Positions 51,836-62,222 of a DNA stretch of 64,000 nt are shown in pieces. The position numbers were made by a program, and so were the translations under genes. Below the pieces are notes generated by a model that saw only the letters and a list, made by a program, of their open reading frames with translations, had not been told where the DNA came from and ran no database searches. Positions within the stretch are counted from its first letter, which is position 1, and every line of letters begins with the position of its first letter. Source of the stretch: Bradyrhizobium sp. CB1015 (GTDB lineage Bacteria; Pseudomonadota; Alphaproteobacteria; Rhizobiales; Xanthobacteraceae); assembly GCF_025200925.1 (NCBI RefSeq), contig NZ_CP104174.1:7440001-7504000 (forward strand). The letters are read 5' to 3'.

Positions 51836-52687
51836 ATGACCGAGAAGCTCGACATCGATCATTTGCGGCAATGGATCGGCCGCAGCCAGGAGGCCACCGA
51901 CATCGTCACCGCGCAGCTCGTCAAGGGCCTGCGGGCGACATTGTTCCAGGACATCGGCGAGCCCAAGACGGGCGACGTCGCGCCGTTCACGGTACACTGG
52001 TGCCTGGCACAGCCGGTGTTCCCGATGTCGATGCTCGGGCCCGACGGCCACCCGACCCGCGGCGGCTTCCTGCCGCCGGTGCCGCTGCCGCGCCGGATGT
52101 GGGCCGGCGGCGAGATCGAGTTCCTGCAGCCCTTGCGCGTTGGCGATGAATCGACGCGGACCTCGCGCATTGCCGACGTGCAGGTGAAATCAGGCTCGAC
52201 CGGCACGCTGTGCTTCGTCTCGGTCGAGCACAGCATCTCCTCGCCGAGGGGCACGGCGATCCGCGAGCGGCAGGACATCGTCTATCGCGAAATGACCGGC
52301 AGCGCGCCGGCTGGCGGCAAGGCGCCGCCTCCGCCGCCAAAGGCGCAGCATCGCGAGACGCATGTGTCCGATCCCGTGCTGCTGTTTCGCTACTCCGCGC
52401 TGACCTTCAACGGCCACCGCATCCATTACGACCGCGACTACGTCACCAAGGTCGAGGGCTATCCGGGCCTGATCTTCCACGGCCCGCTGCAGGCGGCGCT
52501 GATCGTCGAGATGGCAGCCAAGCTTCGCGGCGGCAAGGCGCCGAGAAAGTTTTCTTACCGCGGCGTGCAGCCGCTGTTCGAAGGCACGGAGTTTTCGGTC
52601 AACGCCAATGAGACTGAGGCCGGCATGGAGCTGTGGACCGCAAACGCGGAGGGGCAGCCGACGATGAAGGGGACGGCGGTGTGGTGA
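51836..52687 (+). CDS. MaoC/HTD2-like acyl-CoA hydratase
   Basis: This 283-residue double hot-dog protein carries an N-terminal FAS1-like dehydratase domain (1-140) and a C-terminal MaoC-type half. The catalytic-looking segment is RYSALTFNGHRIHYDRDYV followed by GYPGLIFHGPLQAALIVE. The His and neighbouring polar residues match HTD2 and mesaconyl/itaconyl-CoA hydratase relatives. The set of CoA-transferase, hydratase and dehydrogenase points to breakdown of a branched dicarboxylic or hydroxyacyl-CoA, but no single pathway can be fixed. It is the third gene of the run. Confidence 0.85.
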   Translation: MTEKLDIDHLRQWIGRSQEATDIVTAQLVKGLRATLFQDIGEPKTGDVAPFTVHWCLAQPVFPMSMLGPDGHPTRGGFLPPVPLPRRMWAGGEIEFLQPLRVGDESTRTSRIADVQVKSGSTGTLCFVSVEHSISSPRGTAIRERQDIVYREMTGSAPAGGKAPPPPPKAQHRETHVSDPVLLFRYSALTFNGHRIHYDRDYVTKVEGYPGLIFHGPLQAALIVEMAAKLRGGKAPRKFSYRGVQPLFEGTEFSVNANETEAGMELWTANAEGQPTMKGTAVW

Positions 52688-52702
52688 GCCACCGCTGTTA
52701 GA

Positions 52703-52807
52703 CCCTCACCCTGAGGAGCGCGCCCCTCGCGCGCGTCTCGAAGGGCGAGGCCACCAGCCGGGCCTTCATCCTTCGAGACGCGCGAAGACGCGCTCCTCAG
52801 GATGAGG
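52703..52807. repeat. Palindromic repeat (CTCCTCAGGATGAGG / CCTTCGAGACGCG type)
   Basis: ACCCTCACCCTGAGGAGCGC with GCGCGTCTCGAAGGGCGAGG pairs with CCTTCGAGACGCGCGAAGAC and GCGCTCCTCAGGATGAGG. It is a shorter relative of the 168-bp repeats at 36661 and 60241 and separates the hydratase gene from the decarboxylase gene. Confidence 0.8.
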
Positions 52808-52826
52808 AACTGATAGGACGGAAACC

Positions 52827-54449
<1,623 letters not shown>

Positions 54450-54456
54450 GGGGCGC

Positions 54457-54491
54457 GTAGCCCGGATGGAGCGGAGCGCAATCCGGGCTAC
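54457..54491. terminator. Palindromic repeat acting as probable bidirectional terminator
   Basis: GTAGCCCGGAT (54457-54467) and ATCCGGGCTAC (54481-54491) are perfectly complementary, with GGAGCG...GAGCGCA between. It occupies nearly all of the 46-base gap between the converging decarboxylase and SDR genes, so it probably stops both transcripts. No T run follows. It belongs to the CCGGATTACGC repeat family. Confidence 0.6.
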
Positions 54492-54495
54492 GACA

Positions 54496-55272
54496 TCACG
54501 ACGCTAAAAATCCTCCATCCGCGGCGAGCACGTGGCCGACGACATAGGACGAGGCATCCGACGACAGCCACACTACGGCCTCGGCCACCTCCTCCGGGCT
54601 GCCCATCCGCCGCAGCGGCAGGCCTGCGCTCACCGTCGCGACATCGCCGACCCCGGCGCGCAGCATCATGTCGGTGACGACACGGCCGGGGGCGATCGCG
54701 TTGATACGGATGCCGCGCGGCGCGTTCTCCATCGCGGCCGAGCGCGTCAGCGAGATCGCGGCGGCCTTGGAGGCCGAGTAGAGCGAAAAGCCGGGATTGG
54801 GATTGCGCACGCCGCTGACGGAGGTGTTGACGACGATGCTGCCGCGGCCCTGCGCCAGCATCGCCGGCAATTGATGGCGCAGGCAGAGGAACAGCGCGCG
54901 GACATTGGTGTCGAACACGCTGTCGTAGATCTCCGTGCCCTGTTCCTCCAGCGGCGCACGGCGCTCCTGGAAACCGGCATTGTTGAAGGCAACGTCGAGC
55001 CGGCCGCAGCGCTTGACGGCTGTGCGGATGAGACGCGCGACCTCGTCTTCCTTCGTGATGTCGGTCTTGAGCGCGATCGCCTCCGTGCCGAGCTCGCGGC
55101 ACGCGGCGGCGGTGGCCTCGATCTCGGCCTCGCGCCGGCCGGCGACGATGACCGCTTCCGCCCGTTCGGCCGCCATCCTTAGGGCCGTCGCGCGCCCGAT
55201 GCCGCTGCCGCCGCCCGTGACCAGGCAGACGTTGCCGCTCATCCGCATGCCGGTCGGCAAAGCTCCGCTCAT
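54496..55272 (-). CDS. Short-chain dehydrogenase/reductase (MarR-divergent)
   Basis: This 258-residue classical SDR has the NAD(P)-binding TGGGSGIGRATAL near 19-31, NNAGF in the central strand, the catalytic Ser in VVNTSVSG and the YSASKAA Tyr-Lys pair. It ends AADGGFLAS. The GRR after VIVA suggests NADP preference. The ATG at 55272 has GGAG 6 bases upstream; another ATG at 55248 is in frame. It is divergent from a MarR gene across a perfect 41-bp palindrome and is thus its likely target. Substrate unknown. Confidence 0.92.
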   Translation of the reverse strand: MSGALPTGMRMSGNVCLVTGGGSGIGRATALRMAAERAEAVIVAGRREAEIEATAAACRELGTEAIALKTDITKEDEVARLIRTAVKRCGRLDVAFNNAGFQERRAPLEEQGTEIYDSVFDTNVRALFLCLRHQLPAMLAQGRGSIVVNTSVSGVRNPNPGFSLYSASKAAAISLTRSAAMENAPRGIRINAIAPGRVVTDMMLRAGVGDVATVSAGLPLRRMGSPEEVAEAVVWLSSDASSYVVGHVLAADGGFLAS

Positions 55273-55301
55273 GGTCCACTCCAAAACACTTGCGCGCGCC
55301 G

Positions 55302-55342
55302 CTCCACCCATATAGTTGTATGATACAACTATATGGGTGGAG
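55302..55342. promoter_or_regulatory. Perfect 41-bp palindrome, predicted MarR operator
   Basis: Two exact 20-base arms (55302-55321 and 55323-55342) flank one central G at 55322; the core is CATATAGTTGTAT and its complement. It lies 30-70 bases before the SDR ATG and its right arm contains the ribosome site GGTGGAG of the MarR gene. A bound dimer would block both divergent promoters or MarR translation initiation. Confidence 0.88.
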
Positions 55343-55347
55343 TCAAG

Positions 55348-55803
55348 ATGGCCGAGCTTTCGCTGATCGACGACATCCGCGCCGCCTCGCGCCTGATGGT
55401 GCGCGAGCTCGGCTTCATGGACGCGACGGTAGCGGCCTCGGGCTATCCGCCCTCGGCGGTCCACACCATCCTGGAGATCGGCATCCGCGGCCCGATGACC
55501 TCGGGCGAGCTCGGCGATTTCCTACGGCTGGAGAAATCCAGCGTCAGTCGCTTGGTGCGCAAGCTGATCGATTGCGGCGAGCTCAGGGAGACGCCGGACG
55601 AGGCGGATGCGCGCAGCAAGCTGCTGTCGCTGACGGCGAAGGGTCGGCGCACGCTGGAGGCGCTGCATGCGTTCGGCCGGCAGCAGGTGCGCGGCGCGCT
55701 GGCGGCGCTGACGCCGGCCGAGCAGCGCACGGTGCGCGAGGGCATGATGCTCTATGCGCAGGCGCTGCGGCAGAGCCGGGTGGAGGATGAGGCGGCGGCG
55801 TGA
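55348..55803 (+). CDS. MarR-family transcriptional regulator
   Basis: This is a 151-residue MarR protein. Dimer helices precede a winged HTH (PPSAVHTILEIGIRGPMTSGELGDFLRLEKSSVSRLVRKLI), the wing (ETPDEADARSKLLSLTAKGR) and C-terminal dimer helices. The start at 55348 is preferred because GGTGGAG (55336-55342) sits 5 bases upstream. An ATG at 55333 is in frame but lacks a ribosome site and lies inside the palindrome. Autorepression and control of the divergent SDR are strongly suggested by the operator. Ligand unknown. Confidence 0.92.
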   Translation: MAELSLIDDIRAASRLMVRELGFMDATVAASGYPPSAVHTILEIGIRGPMTSGELGDFLRLEKSSVSRLVRKLIDCGELRETPDEADARSKLLSLTAKGRRTLEALHAFGRQQVRGALAALTPAEQRTVREGMMLYAQALRQSRVEDEAAA

Positions 55804-55823
55804 GGTGCCGTAGCTGGGCGAGG

Positions 55824-55857
55824 TTCCCGGATTACGCTGCGCTCCATCCGGGCTACG
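55824..55857. repeat. Palindromic repeat half (CCCGGATTACGCTGCGCTCC type)
   Basis: TTCCCGGATTACGCTGCGC with TCCATCCGGGCTACG is the right arm of the repeat family also at 33103 and 54457. No left arm remains. It lies downstream of the MarR gene; the following stretch to 55975 holds a CCCGGGAT...ATCCCGGG hairpin near 55930-55965. Confidence 0.7.
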
Positions 55858-55975
55858 CCGCCGTCGTCCTGGCGAAAGCCGGGACCTTTGGCGCGGGCGG
55901 TGGCTCGAAGCACTTAGCCCGGAATCTCGAGATCCCGGGTTCGGTCCTGCGGACCGCCCCGGGATGACCCAACGG

Positions 55976-56770
55976 TCACTTCCCGAACTCTTCCCGCATC
56001 TTGGCCTGGATCTTGGCCATGCCGCCGATCCAGCGGTCGTAGTTCTCGGTCTTCTTGCGCATGTAGCCGAGCACTTGCGGGTGCGGCAGGATCAGGAACG
56101 TCTCCTGCTCGAGGCCGGCGAGCACGTCTTTCGCCACTTGCTCGGGCGTCAGGTCGCCGTCGCCGGATTGCGGGCCCTTGGGAATCGAGCGCAGCATTTT
56201 GGTGTCGACACCCTGCGGGCAGAGGATCGAGACCTTGATGTTGTGGGCCTTGTGCGAGATCGCGAGGTTCTCGGCAAAACCGACCGCAGCGTGCTTCGTC
56301 GTCGAATAGGCCGGGCTGCCGACCTGCGACAACAGGCCCGCCGCCGAGATGGTGTTGAGGAAATAGCCGCCGCCGCGCGCCCTCATGCGGGGGATGAGAT
56401 GCCGCGCCGCATAGACATGCGCCATGACGTGGATTGCCCAGCTGCGCTGCCACGGCTCGTCGGAAGCGCCACCGGCATTCTCCGACATCGGATCGAACCC
56501 GCCGCCGATGCCGGCATTGGAGCAGAACAGCGCGATCGGCCCGAACTGCCGCTCCGTCTCCTCGATGACGTGGACGATGTCCTTTTCCTGCGCGACGTCG
56601 CATTTGAAGGCGGCGCCATCCACCATGGCGGCGACCGCTCTCGCATTGGCCGCGTCCATGTCCGCGACCACGACCTTGGCCGCACCTGCATTGTGAAAGG
56701 CCTCGCACAGCGCCTTGCCGATCCCGTTTGCGCCGCCCGTGACGACCACGACCTTGCCGGTCACCTGCAT
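55976..56770 (-). CDS. Short-chain dehydrogenase/reductase
   Basis: This 264-residue classical SDR has the cofactor motif TGGANGIGKAL at about 11-21, an Asp-Met-Asp after the second strand (VVVADMDAANA) favouring NAD, the NAG motif CSNAGIG, catalytic Ser in LNTISAAG and YSTTKHAAVGFAE. It is longer at the C-terminus than the other SDR and ends in a helical, charged tail. No operon partner is evident; a hemolysin-III gene follows its start on the same strand 59 bases away. Substrate unknown. Confidence 0.92.
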   Translation of the reverse strand: MQVTGKVVVVTGGANGIGKALCEAFHNAGAAKVVVADMDAANARAVAAMVDGAAFKCDVAQEKDIVHVIEETERQFGPIALFCSNAGIGGGFDPMSENAGGASDEPWQRSWAIHVMAHVYAARHLIPRMRARGGGYFLNTISAAGLLSQVGSPAYSTTKHAAVGFAENLAISHKAHNIKVSILCPQGVDTKMLRSIPKGPQSGDGDLTPEQVAKDVLAGLEQETFLILPHPQVLGYMRKKTENYDRWIGGMAKIQAKMREEFGK

Positions 56771-56829
56771 GCGACGTCTCCTCTCGTCTTGTACCGCTTC
56801 ATACCGCGCCGCTTATTCCGCGTCGCGGG

Positions 56830-57525
56830 TCAGCTCAACACGAGGTCGAGCACCGCGGTATAATGGCATGCCGCCCCGGCCAAGACAAAGCCGTGCCAGA
56901 TCGCATTCTGAAAGCGCAGCCGCCGCCAGGCGTGGAAGATCACGCCAAAGCTGTAGAGCAAGCCGCCGGCAAGGATGAAGCCCAGCACCAGCGTGGGCAA
57001 CGCCCTGACCACGGCATCGTAGAGCATCATGCCGCTCCAGCCCATCGCGAGGTAGATGCCGACCGAGACGCGGTCGAACCGGCCGGGGAAGAAAAGCTTC
57101 AGCACGATGCCGAGAATGGCGACGCACCAGACGCCGGCGAGCAGCGCCAGCGCGAACACGCTGTCCTTCAGCGGCATGATGAACGGCGTGTAGGTCGCGG
57201 CGATCAAGAGATAGATCGCGGAATGGTCGAAGCGGCGCAGCAGCCATTTGGCTGGCGAGACCGGCCAGAGATTATAGGTCGCCGACAGCACCAGCATCGA
57301 GAGCAGGCCGGCGACATAGACCGAGACGCCGACGATGTCGGTGGCGTCGGCATAGACCGCCGTCAGCACCACCAGCACGGTTGCGGCGATGATGCCCGCG
57401 AGCACGCCGATCGCGTGGACGACGCCGTCGGCAATCAGCTCGGCGCGATCGTAGTCCCAGCCGATCGCGTCGGCTGCGGCGTGGACGGAATTGGACGCGA
57501 ACTGTTTCATTTGGAAGACGGTCAT
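56830..57525 (-). CDS. Hemolysin III family (PAQR-like) membrane protein
   Basis: This is a 231-residue, seven-helix membrane protein of the HlyIII/YqfA/PAQR group. Conserved metal-site features are present: DGVVHAIGVLAGI in helix 1, RRFDHSAIYLLIAATYTPF in the middle and NAIWHGFVLAGAACHYTAVL at the end, with the Ser/Asp and three His residues typical of the family. Bacterial members have been tied to membrane homeostasis, not proven haemolysis. The ATG at 57525 (MTVFQMKQF) was chosen; one at 57510 is also possible. Confidence 0.92.
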   Translation of the reverse strand: MTVFQMKQFASNSVHAAADAIGWDYDRAELIADGVVHAIGVLAGIIAATVLVVLTAVYADATDIVGVSVYVAGLLSMLVLSATYNLWPVSPAKWLLRRFDHSAIYLLIAATYTPFIMPLKDSVFALALLAGVWCVAILGIVLKLFFPGRFDRVSVGIYLAMGWSGMMLYDAVVRALPTLVLGFILAGGLLYSFGVIFHAWRRLRFQNAIWHGFVLAGAACHYTAVLDLVLS

Positions 57526-57708
57526 GGCAATCCGCAAAGCGTGGCAATGCCCTCTTGGATGGGTCTCTCGGGACCGGCGCATCGTTCAAGCGGCTGATTT
57601 GCCGACAAAGGCGGTGGAAGTATGAAAGCTTGAATTTCCTCAGGCAATTGCCACTTTTGTGACTAATCCATTTTGCGTATCCCTCGCCCGAGATCCCCTC
57701 ACGTTCAT

Positions 57709-59178
57709 ATGGCATTCAGTTTCCAGGATATGGTCGAGGAGGCGCGGCTGTCGGCGCGGGCGCTGATCGACTATGGCGAGCATTTCTTCAACCCGACGGT
57801 GCGGCTTGGTGTCACCGGCCTGTCGCGCGCCGGTAAGACCGTATTCATCACCGCACTGATCCACGGCCTGACGCGCGGCGGCCGGTTTCCGGTGTTCGAG
57901 GCCTATGCCTCGGGCCGGATCGCGCGCGCGCACCTGGCGCCGCAACCGGATGATGCCGTGCCGCGCTTTGCCTATGAAAGCCATCTGCGCGCGCTGATCG
58001 AGGAACGGCGCTGGCCGAACTCGACCGTGGACATCAGCGAGCTCAGGCTCGTGATCGACTACCAGCGCCCGAACGGCGCCGACCGCACCTTGACGCTCGA
58101 CATCGTCGACTATCCCGGCGAATGGCTGCTGGACCTGCCGCTGCTCCACAAGAGCTACGAGCAATGGTCGACGGAGAGCCTGGCGCTGTCGCGCGAGGCG
58201 CCGCGAGCGCATCTCGCGACCGAGTGGCACACCCATCTTGCAACGCTCAAGCCCGAGGCGCGCGAGGACGAGCAGGCAACGCTGACGGCCGCAAAGCTCT
58301 TCACGGATTATTTGCGCGCCTGCCGCGACGAGCGCTTTGCGATGAGCCTGTTGCCGCCCGGCCGCTTCCTGATGCCCGGCAATCTCGCCGATACGCCGGC
58401 GCTGACCTTTGCGCCGCTGGATTTGCCCGCTGGCGGAGAGGCGCCCGAGGGATCGCTGTGGGCGATGATGGTGCGGCGCTTCGAGGCCTACAAGGACGTC
58501 GTGGTGCGGCCGTTCTTCCGCGATCATTTCGCGCGGCTCGATCGCCAGATCGTGCTGGCCGATGCGCTCGCCGCGTTCAACTCCGGCCCCGGGGCGCTGC
58601 ACGATCTCGAAGCCGCGCTCGCCGGCATTCTCGACTGCTTCAACATCGGCCGCAGCACGATCCTCTCCAGCCTGTTCCGGCCGCGCATCGACCGCATCCT
58701 GTTCGCGGCCACCAAGGCGGATCATCTGCATCATTCCAGCCACGACCGGCTCGAGGCGGTGCTGCGCCGCGCCGTCTCGCGCGCGGTCGCACGCGCGGAA
58801 AACACCGGAGCGGCGATCGACGTCGTCGCACTCGCCGCCGTGCGCGCCACGCGCGAAGCGCAGGTGGCGCGGGGCCGCGACAAGTTGCCGTCGATCCTGG
58901 GAACACCCGCCGCGGGCGAAAGCGCCGGTGGCGAGTTCTTCGACGGCAACACCGAGGTTGCGACCTTTCCGGGCGATCTGCCGCTCGATCCCGAACCGCT
59001 GTTCAATGGGACGGATGCGTTCCGCGGGCTCGCGACGGAGGCGGCCGGCAACAGTGATTTCCGCTTCCTGCGCTTCCGCCCGCCGAAGCTCGAACGCGAG
59101 GGTGCCGACGAGCCGACGCTGCCACACATCCGCCTCGACCGTGCCTTGCAGTTCCTGATCGGAGACAAGCTCGCATGA
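57709..59178 (+). CDS. ycjX: YcjX-family P-loop protein
   Basis: This 489-residue protein has a Walker A motif GLSRAGKT at 37-44 and a Walker B-like LDIVDYPGEWLLDLPLL near 130-145. LFAATKADHLHHSSHDRL is the G4-like segment. YcjX proteins are GTPase/ATPase-like, often encoded with YcjF and linked to envelope stress (phage-shock) operons in enterobacteria, although no pspA is visible here. The ATG at 57709 is the conserved start. It overlaps ycjF by 4 bases (59175-59178). Confidence 0.92.
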   Translation: MAFSFQDMVEEARLSARALIDYGEHFFNPTVRLGVTGLSRAGKTVFITALIHGLTRGGRFPVFEAYASGRIARAHLAPQPDDAVPRFAYESHLRALIEERRWPNSTVDISELRLVIDYQRPNGADRTLTLDIVDYPGEWLLDLPLLHKSYEQWSTESLALSREAPRAHLATEWHTHLATLKPEAREDEQATLTAAKLFTDYLRACRDERFAMSLLPPGRFLMPGNLADTPALTFAPLDLPAGGEAPEGSLWAMMVRRFEAYKDVVVRPFFRDHFARLDRQIVLADALAAFNSGPGALHDLEAALAGILDCFNIGRSTILSSLFRPRIDRILFAATKADHLHHSSHDRLEAVLRRAVSRAVARAENTGAAIDVVALAAVRATREAQVARGRDKLPSILGTPAAGESAGGEFFDGNTEVATFPGDLPLDPEPLFNGTDAFRGLATEAAGNSDFRFLRFRPPKLEREGADEPTLPHIRLDRALQFLIGDKLA

Positions 59179-60203
59179 ACGACCGATCGAAGCCACGGCG
59201 GCCGGCGACGTTCCGGCTGGACGATCCCGGCGTCGTCGTCACCGAGGCCGACGAGACCAGCCGGCTCGGCCGCGCGACGATCCAGATCACACCGGAGCCC
59301 GATCCGGCGATGCTGCCGGTGCCGGTGCAAGCCGCACTCCCGGCGCGGCGCGGCTTTCCCTGGGGCACTCTGTTCTGGTCGGGGCTCGCGGGATTGACGC
59401 TGCTCGGCACCGGGCTCGGCGTCGTCCATCTGATCGAGGATCTGTTCGCGCGCAGCGAATCCCTCGGCTTCGTCGGTCTTGCCTTCGCCGCCGTCACCGC
59501 GCTGGCGCTCGCGGTGGTGATCGGGCGCGAGGCGTTCGGGCTGGCGCGGCTTGCGACCATCGAGAAGCTGCATCAGCGCGCAGCGGCCGTGCTGGTCAGC
59601 GACGATCGCAAGGAGAGCCGGGTCATCGTGCAGGACCTGCTCAAGATCGCGCACCAGAACCCACAGCTGGCGCGCGCCCGCGCGACGCTGGAGAGCCATG
59701 CCGGCGAGATCATCGACGGCGCCGACATGATCCGGCTCGCCGAGCGCGAGTTGATGTCGCCGCTGGACGCGGAAGCGCGGCGGCTGGTGTCCTCAGCCGC
59801 GCAGAAGGTCTCGATCGTCACCGCGGTGAGCCCGCGCGCGGCAATCGATGTGCTGTTCGTGTTCGTGGCCGCGCTGCGCCTGATCCGCCAGCTCGCTTAT
59901 CTCTATGGCGGCCGGCCCGGCGCGCTCGGCATGATCCGCCTGCTCCGCCACGTCATCGCCCATCTCGCCATCACCGGCGGCATGGCCGCGAGCGACAGCC
60001 TGGTGCAGCAGATGCTCGGACATGGCATCGCAGCAAAGCTGTCGCAGCGGCTCGGCGAAGGCGTGCTGAATGGATTGCTGACGGCGCGGCTGGGATTGGC
60101 CGCGATCGATGTCACGAGGCCGCTGCCGTTCGCGGCCTTGCCGCCGCCGAAGCTGTCGGATCTGGCAACGGATCTGTTGCGGAAGAAGGACGGGGAAGAG
60201 TAG
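59175..60203 (+). CDS. ycjF: YcjF-family inner-membrane protein (DUF697)
   Basis: This is a 342-residue membrane protein with a polar N-terminus (1-60), two membrane segments (about 62-82 and 95-118) and a long soluble helical region. The DUF697 C-terminal part contains VSPRAAIDVLFVFVAALRLIRQLAYLYGGRPG. The TIGR01620-type architecture and the 4-base overlap with ycjX leave little doubt about the family. Its function is undefined; a complex with YcjX at the membrane is inferred from gene pairing. Confidence 0.92.
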   Translation: MNDRSKPRRPATFRLDDPGVVVTEADETSRLGRATIQITPEPDPAMLPVPVQAALPARRGFPWGTLFWSGLAGLTLLGTGLGVVHLIEDLFARSESLGFVGLAFAAVTALALAVVIGREAFGLARLATIEKLHQRAAAVLVSDDRKESRVIVQDLLKIAHQNPQLARARATLESHAGEIIDGADMIRLAERELMSPLDAEARRLVSSAAQKVSIVTAVSPRAAIDVLFVFVAALRLIRQLAYLYGGRPGALGMIRLLRHVIAHLAITGGMAASDSLVQQMLGHGIAAKLSQRLGEGVLNGLLTARLGLAAIDVTRPLPFAALPPPKLSDLATDLLRKKDGEE

Positions 60204-60215
60204 CCGTTCTTGCTT

Positions 60216-60596
60216 ACCCTCCCCTGGAGGGCAGGGCTATCGCATATGACTTGTGGCGGCGGCCTGCGCGCACGCCTCGTCCTTCGAGACGGCGCTTACG
60301 CGCCTCCTCAGGATGAGGCTAATCAGCGTCAGTGTTCGTTGAAACTGCTGCCGCGCACTCCGCCCTCATCCTGAGGAGCCCGCCCAAAGCGGGCGTCTCG
60401 AAGGATGGCTGCAGGGAAAAGCTCTCAAATGCGATAGCCCTACCCTGGAGGGGAGGGTCGATCGCGCGCAGCGCGAGCGGGGTGGGGTGATCTCTCCAAA
60501 CAGGCAGTGTTCGAGGTGGAGAGACCGTCACCCCAGCCCGGCTCATATTTCGCTGCGCTCAATATGAGCCGACCCTCCCCCTCCAGGGGAGGGTAA
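60216..60596. repeat. Nested composite repeat including 168-bp copy 2
   Basis: An outer inverted pair (CCTCCCCTGGAGG near 60218 and CTCCAGGGGAGGG ending near 60594, with further CCCTGGAGGGGAGGG at 60443) surrounds the 168-bp element 60241-60408, which matches 36661-36828 with six mismatches. CTCATATTTCGCTGCGCTC and AATATGAG make a further hairpin at about 60542-60568. It covers the 3' end of the glycosyltransferase frame. Confidence 0.85.
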
Positions 60597-62161
60597 GCGC
60601 CCGCCAACACCTTCCACTGGAATAGCGGCGAGTCCTTGGGCGGTGACAGCTCCGGGGTCCAGCCGCTGAGCTTTTCGACCACATAGGTGTCCGTCACGAC
60701 GCCGCGCCAGCGGCGCTCGACCCGGCCGAGTTGCTCGCGCTTGGCGGGGATGCTCTCCCACAGCGATGAACGATCGTCCGGCTCGCGCCCGACATAGATT
60801 CCGGCGTGGCCCTTGATCTTGTCCATGCCGGGATCGCGAAAATCCTGGAAGCGGCCGCGCTCGTTGATCTCGATCACGGGCACGCGGCCACGGAACAGCC
60901 AGCGCATCATGGCGTAAGTGCGGTAGTCCGTGGTCGCGATCCAGGTCGCGCCGGTTTCGTCGAGCGCCGCTTGCGCGCGCGCGGCGACCTGCTCGTAGCC
61001 GGCCTCGGCGCCGATCGGATCGATCTTGCCGAGCAGATTCCAGGGCGCGGCAACGTAGTAGAGGAACACGATGATCACGAAGGCGATGCCTGAGACGATC
61101 GCTGTCCTGATCCAGAACAGCGAGGACTCCAGCATCCGGGCGGACCATCTCTCTTTCGTCATCGTGACGAGGTTCACCGCCGCAGCCGCAAAACCGACCG
61201 GCCACATGAACATCGGCCAGGTGTCGCCGACGCGAAGCGTCAGCGACTTGAAGAAGAAGTAGACGAACGGCACCAGCACCGCGGTCGACAAAAGTATCGC
61301 GACCGGCTCGCGCGTGCGATAGCCGCGCCACGCCGTCAGCACCAGGTCCATCAACACCACCGGCAGCATGACGAAGCCGACCAGGCCGAATTGCAGGCCG
61401 ATGTAATCGCCGATCGTCCGCAGCGAGATACCGTAATTGGCGGTGGCGCGCACGCCCTGGAAGCGGAACGAGGCCCAGTCGTGCTGCGCGTTCCAGATCA
61501 GCACCGGCGAGAACGCGGCGATCGCGACCAGGACGGCGAGATAGGGGTAAGGGCTGCGCAGCCAGCGCCAGCGCCAATCCGGCACCAGCAGAAAGGCGGC
61601 AACCGCGGGGGCGAACATGATCGCGGTGAATTTCGACAGCATCGACAGGCCCGCGAACAGGCCGGCCGCCAGCCACCAGCGGCCGTCGCCGCCTTGCGCC
61701 AGCCGCACCAGCGACCACATCATCGCGACCGCAAACGGGATCATGGCGACGTCGGGTGCGACCTTCGCCATCAGCAAGCCGTAATAAAGCGCGGCCTCCG
61801 GCATCAGCACCGCGAACACGATCGCGCGCGCATCATGGGTGAGGCGGCGGACGATGTCGGCGAGCAGCAGCTGCGTCACCAGCATCGCGACGATGCCACC
61901 GAAGCGGACGCCGAAATTGGTGTCGCCGAAGATCGCAGTTCCGAAGCGGATCAGCCAGGCAATGCCGGGGGGATGATCGAGGAAGCTGAGCGCAGCCTCC
62001 TTGGACCAGGTCCAGTAATAGGCTTCGTCGGTGCGCAGCTCGATGGCGGAGGCGTAGACGATGCGGAGCAGCGTCATCGCCGCGATGATCGCTGCGGCAA
62101 TCAGGATGAGACGGCGTTCGGCGCCGTCGGGCTTCGCAGAGATATCGGGAGCGATCGTCAC
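60440..62161 (-). CDS. ArnT/PMT-like membrane glycosyltransferase
   Basis: This 573-residue protein has about ten membrane segments and a GT39/GT83-type layout. Asp and Glu lie in the first outer loop (IELRTDEAYYWTWSKE), with the DHPPG motif (LSFLDHPPGIAWLIRF) typical of lipid-linked sugar transferases. These move a sugar from a polyprenyl phosphate to lipid A, glycans or proteins on the periplasmic face. The native protein appears to end near FQWKVLAGAYPP. The last ~50 residues up to 60440 are read from a palindromic repeat. A GTG at 62161 gives a plausible N-terminus; the ATG at 62080 is an alternative. Confidence 0.8.
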   Translation of the reverse strand: MTIAPDISAKPDGAERRLILIAAAIIAAMTLLRIVYASAIELRTDEAYYWTWSKEAALSFLDHPPGIAWLIRFGTAIFGDTNFGVRFGGIVAMLVTQLLLADIVRRLTHDARAIVFAVLMPEAALYYGLLMAKVAPDVAMIPFAVAMMWSLVRLAQGGDGRWWLAAGLFAGLSMLSKFTAIMFAPAVAAFLLVPDWRWRWLRSPYPYLAVLVAIAAFSPVLIWNAQHDWASFRFQGVRATANYGISLRTIGDYIGLQFGLVGFVMLPVVLMDLVLTAWRGYRTREPVAILLSTAVLVPFVYFFFKSLTLRVGDTWPMFMWPVGFAAAAVNLVTMTKERWSARMLESSLFWIRTAIVSGIAFVIIVFLYYVAAPWNLLGKIDPIGAEAGYEQVAARAQAALDETGATWIATTDYRTYAMMRWLFRGRVPVIEINERGRFQDFRDPGMDKIKGHAGIYVGREPDDRSSLWESIPAKREQLGRVERRWRGVVTDTYVVEKLSGWTPELSPPKDSPLFQWKVLAGAYPPLEGEGRLILSAAKYEPGWGDGLSTSNTACLERSPHPARAARDRPSPPG

Positions 62162-62222
62162 GGCCGCGCTTTTCCCCGACTTGGGAGGGGGAGTCAATGT
62201 GGGGCAAGCTCTCTCCCCGGGG

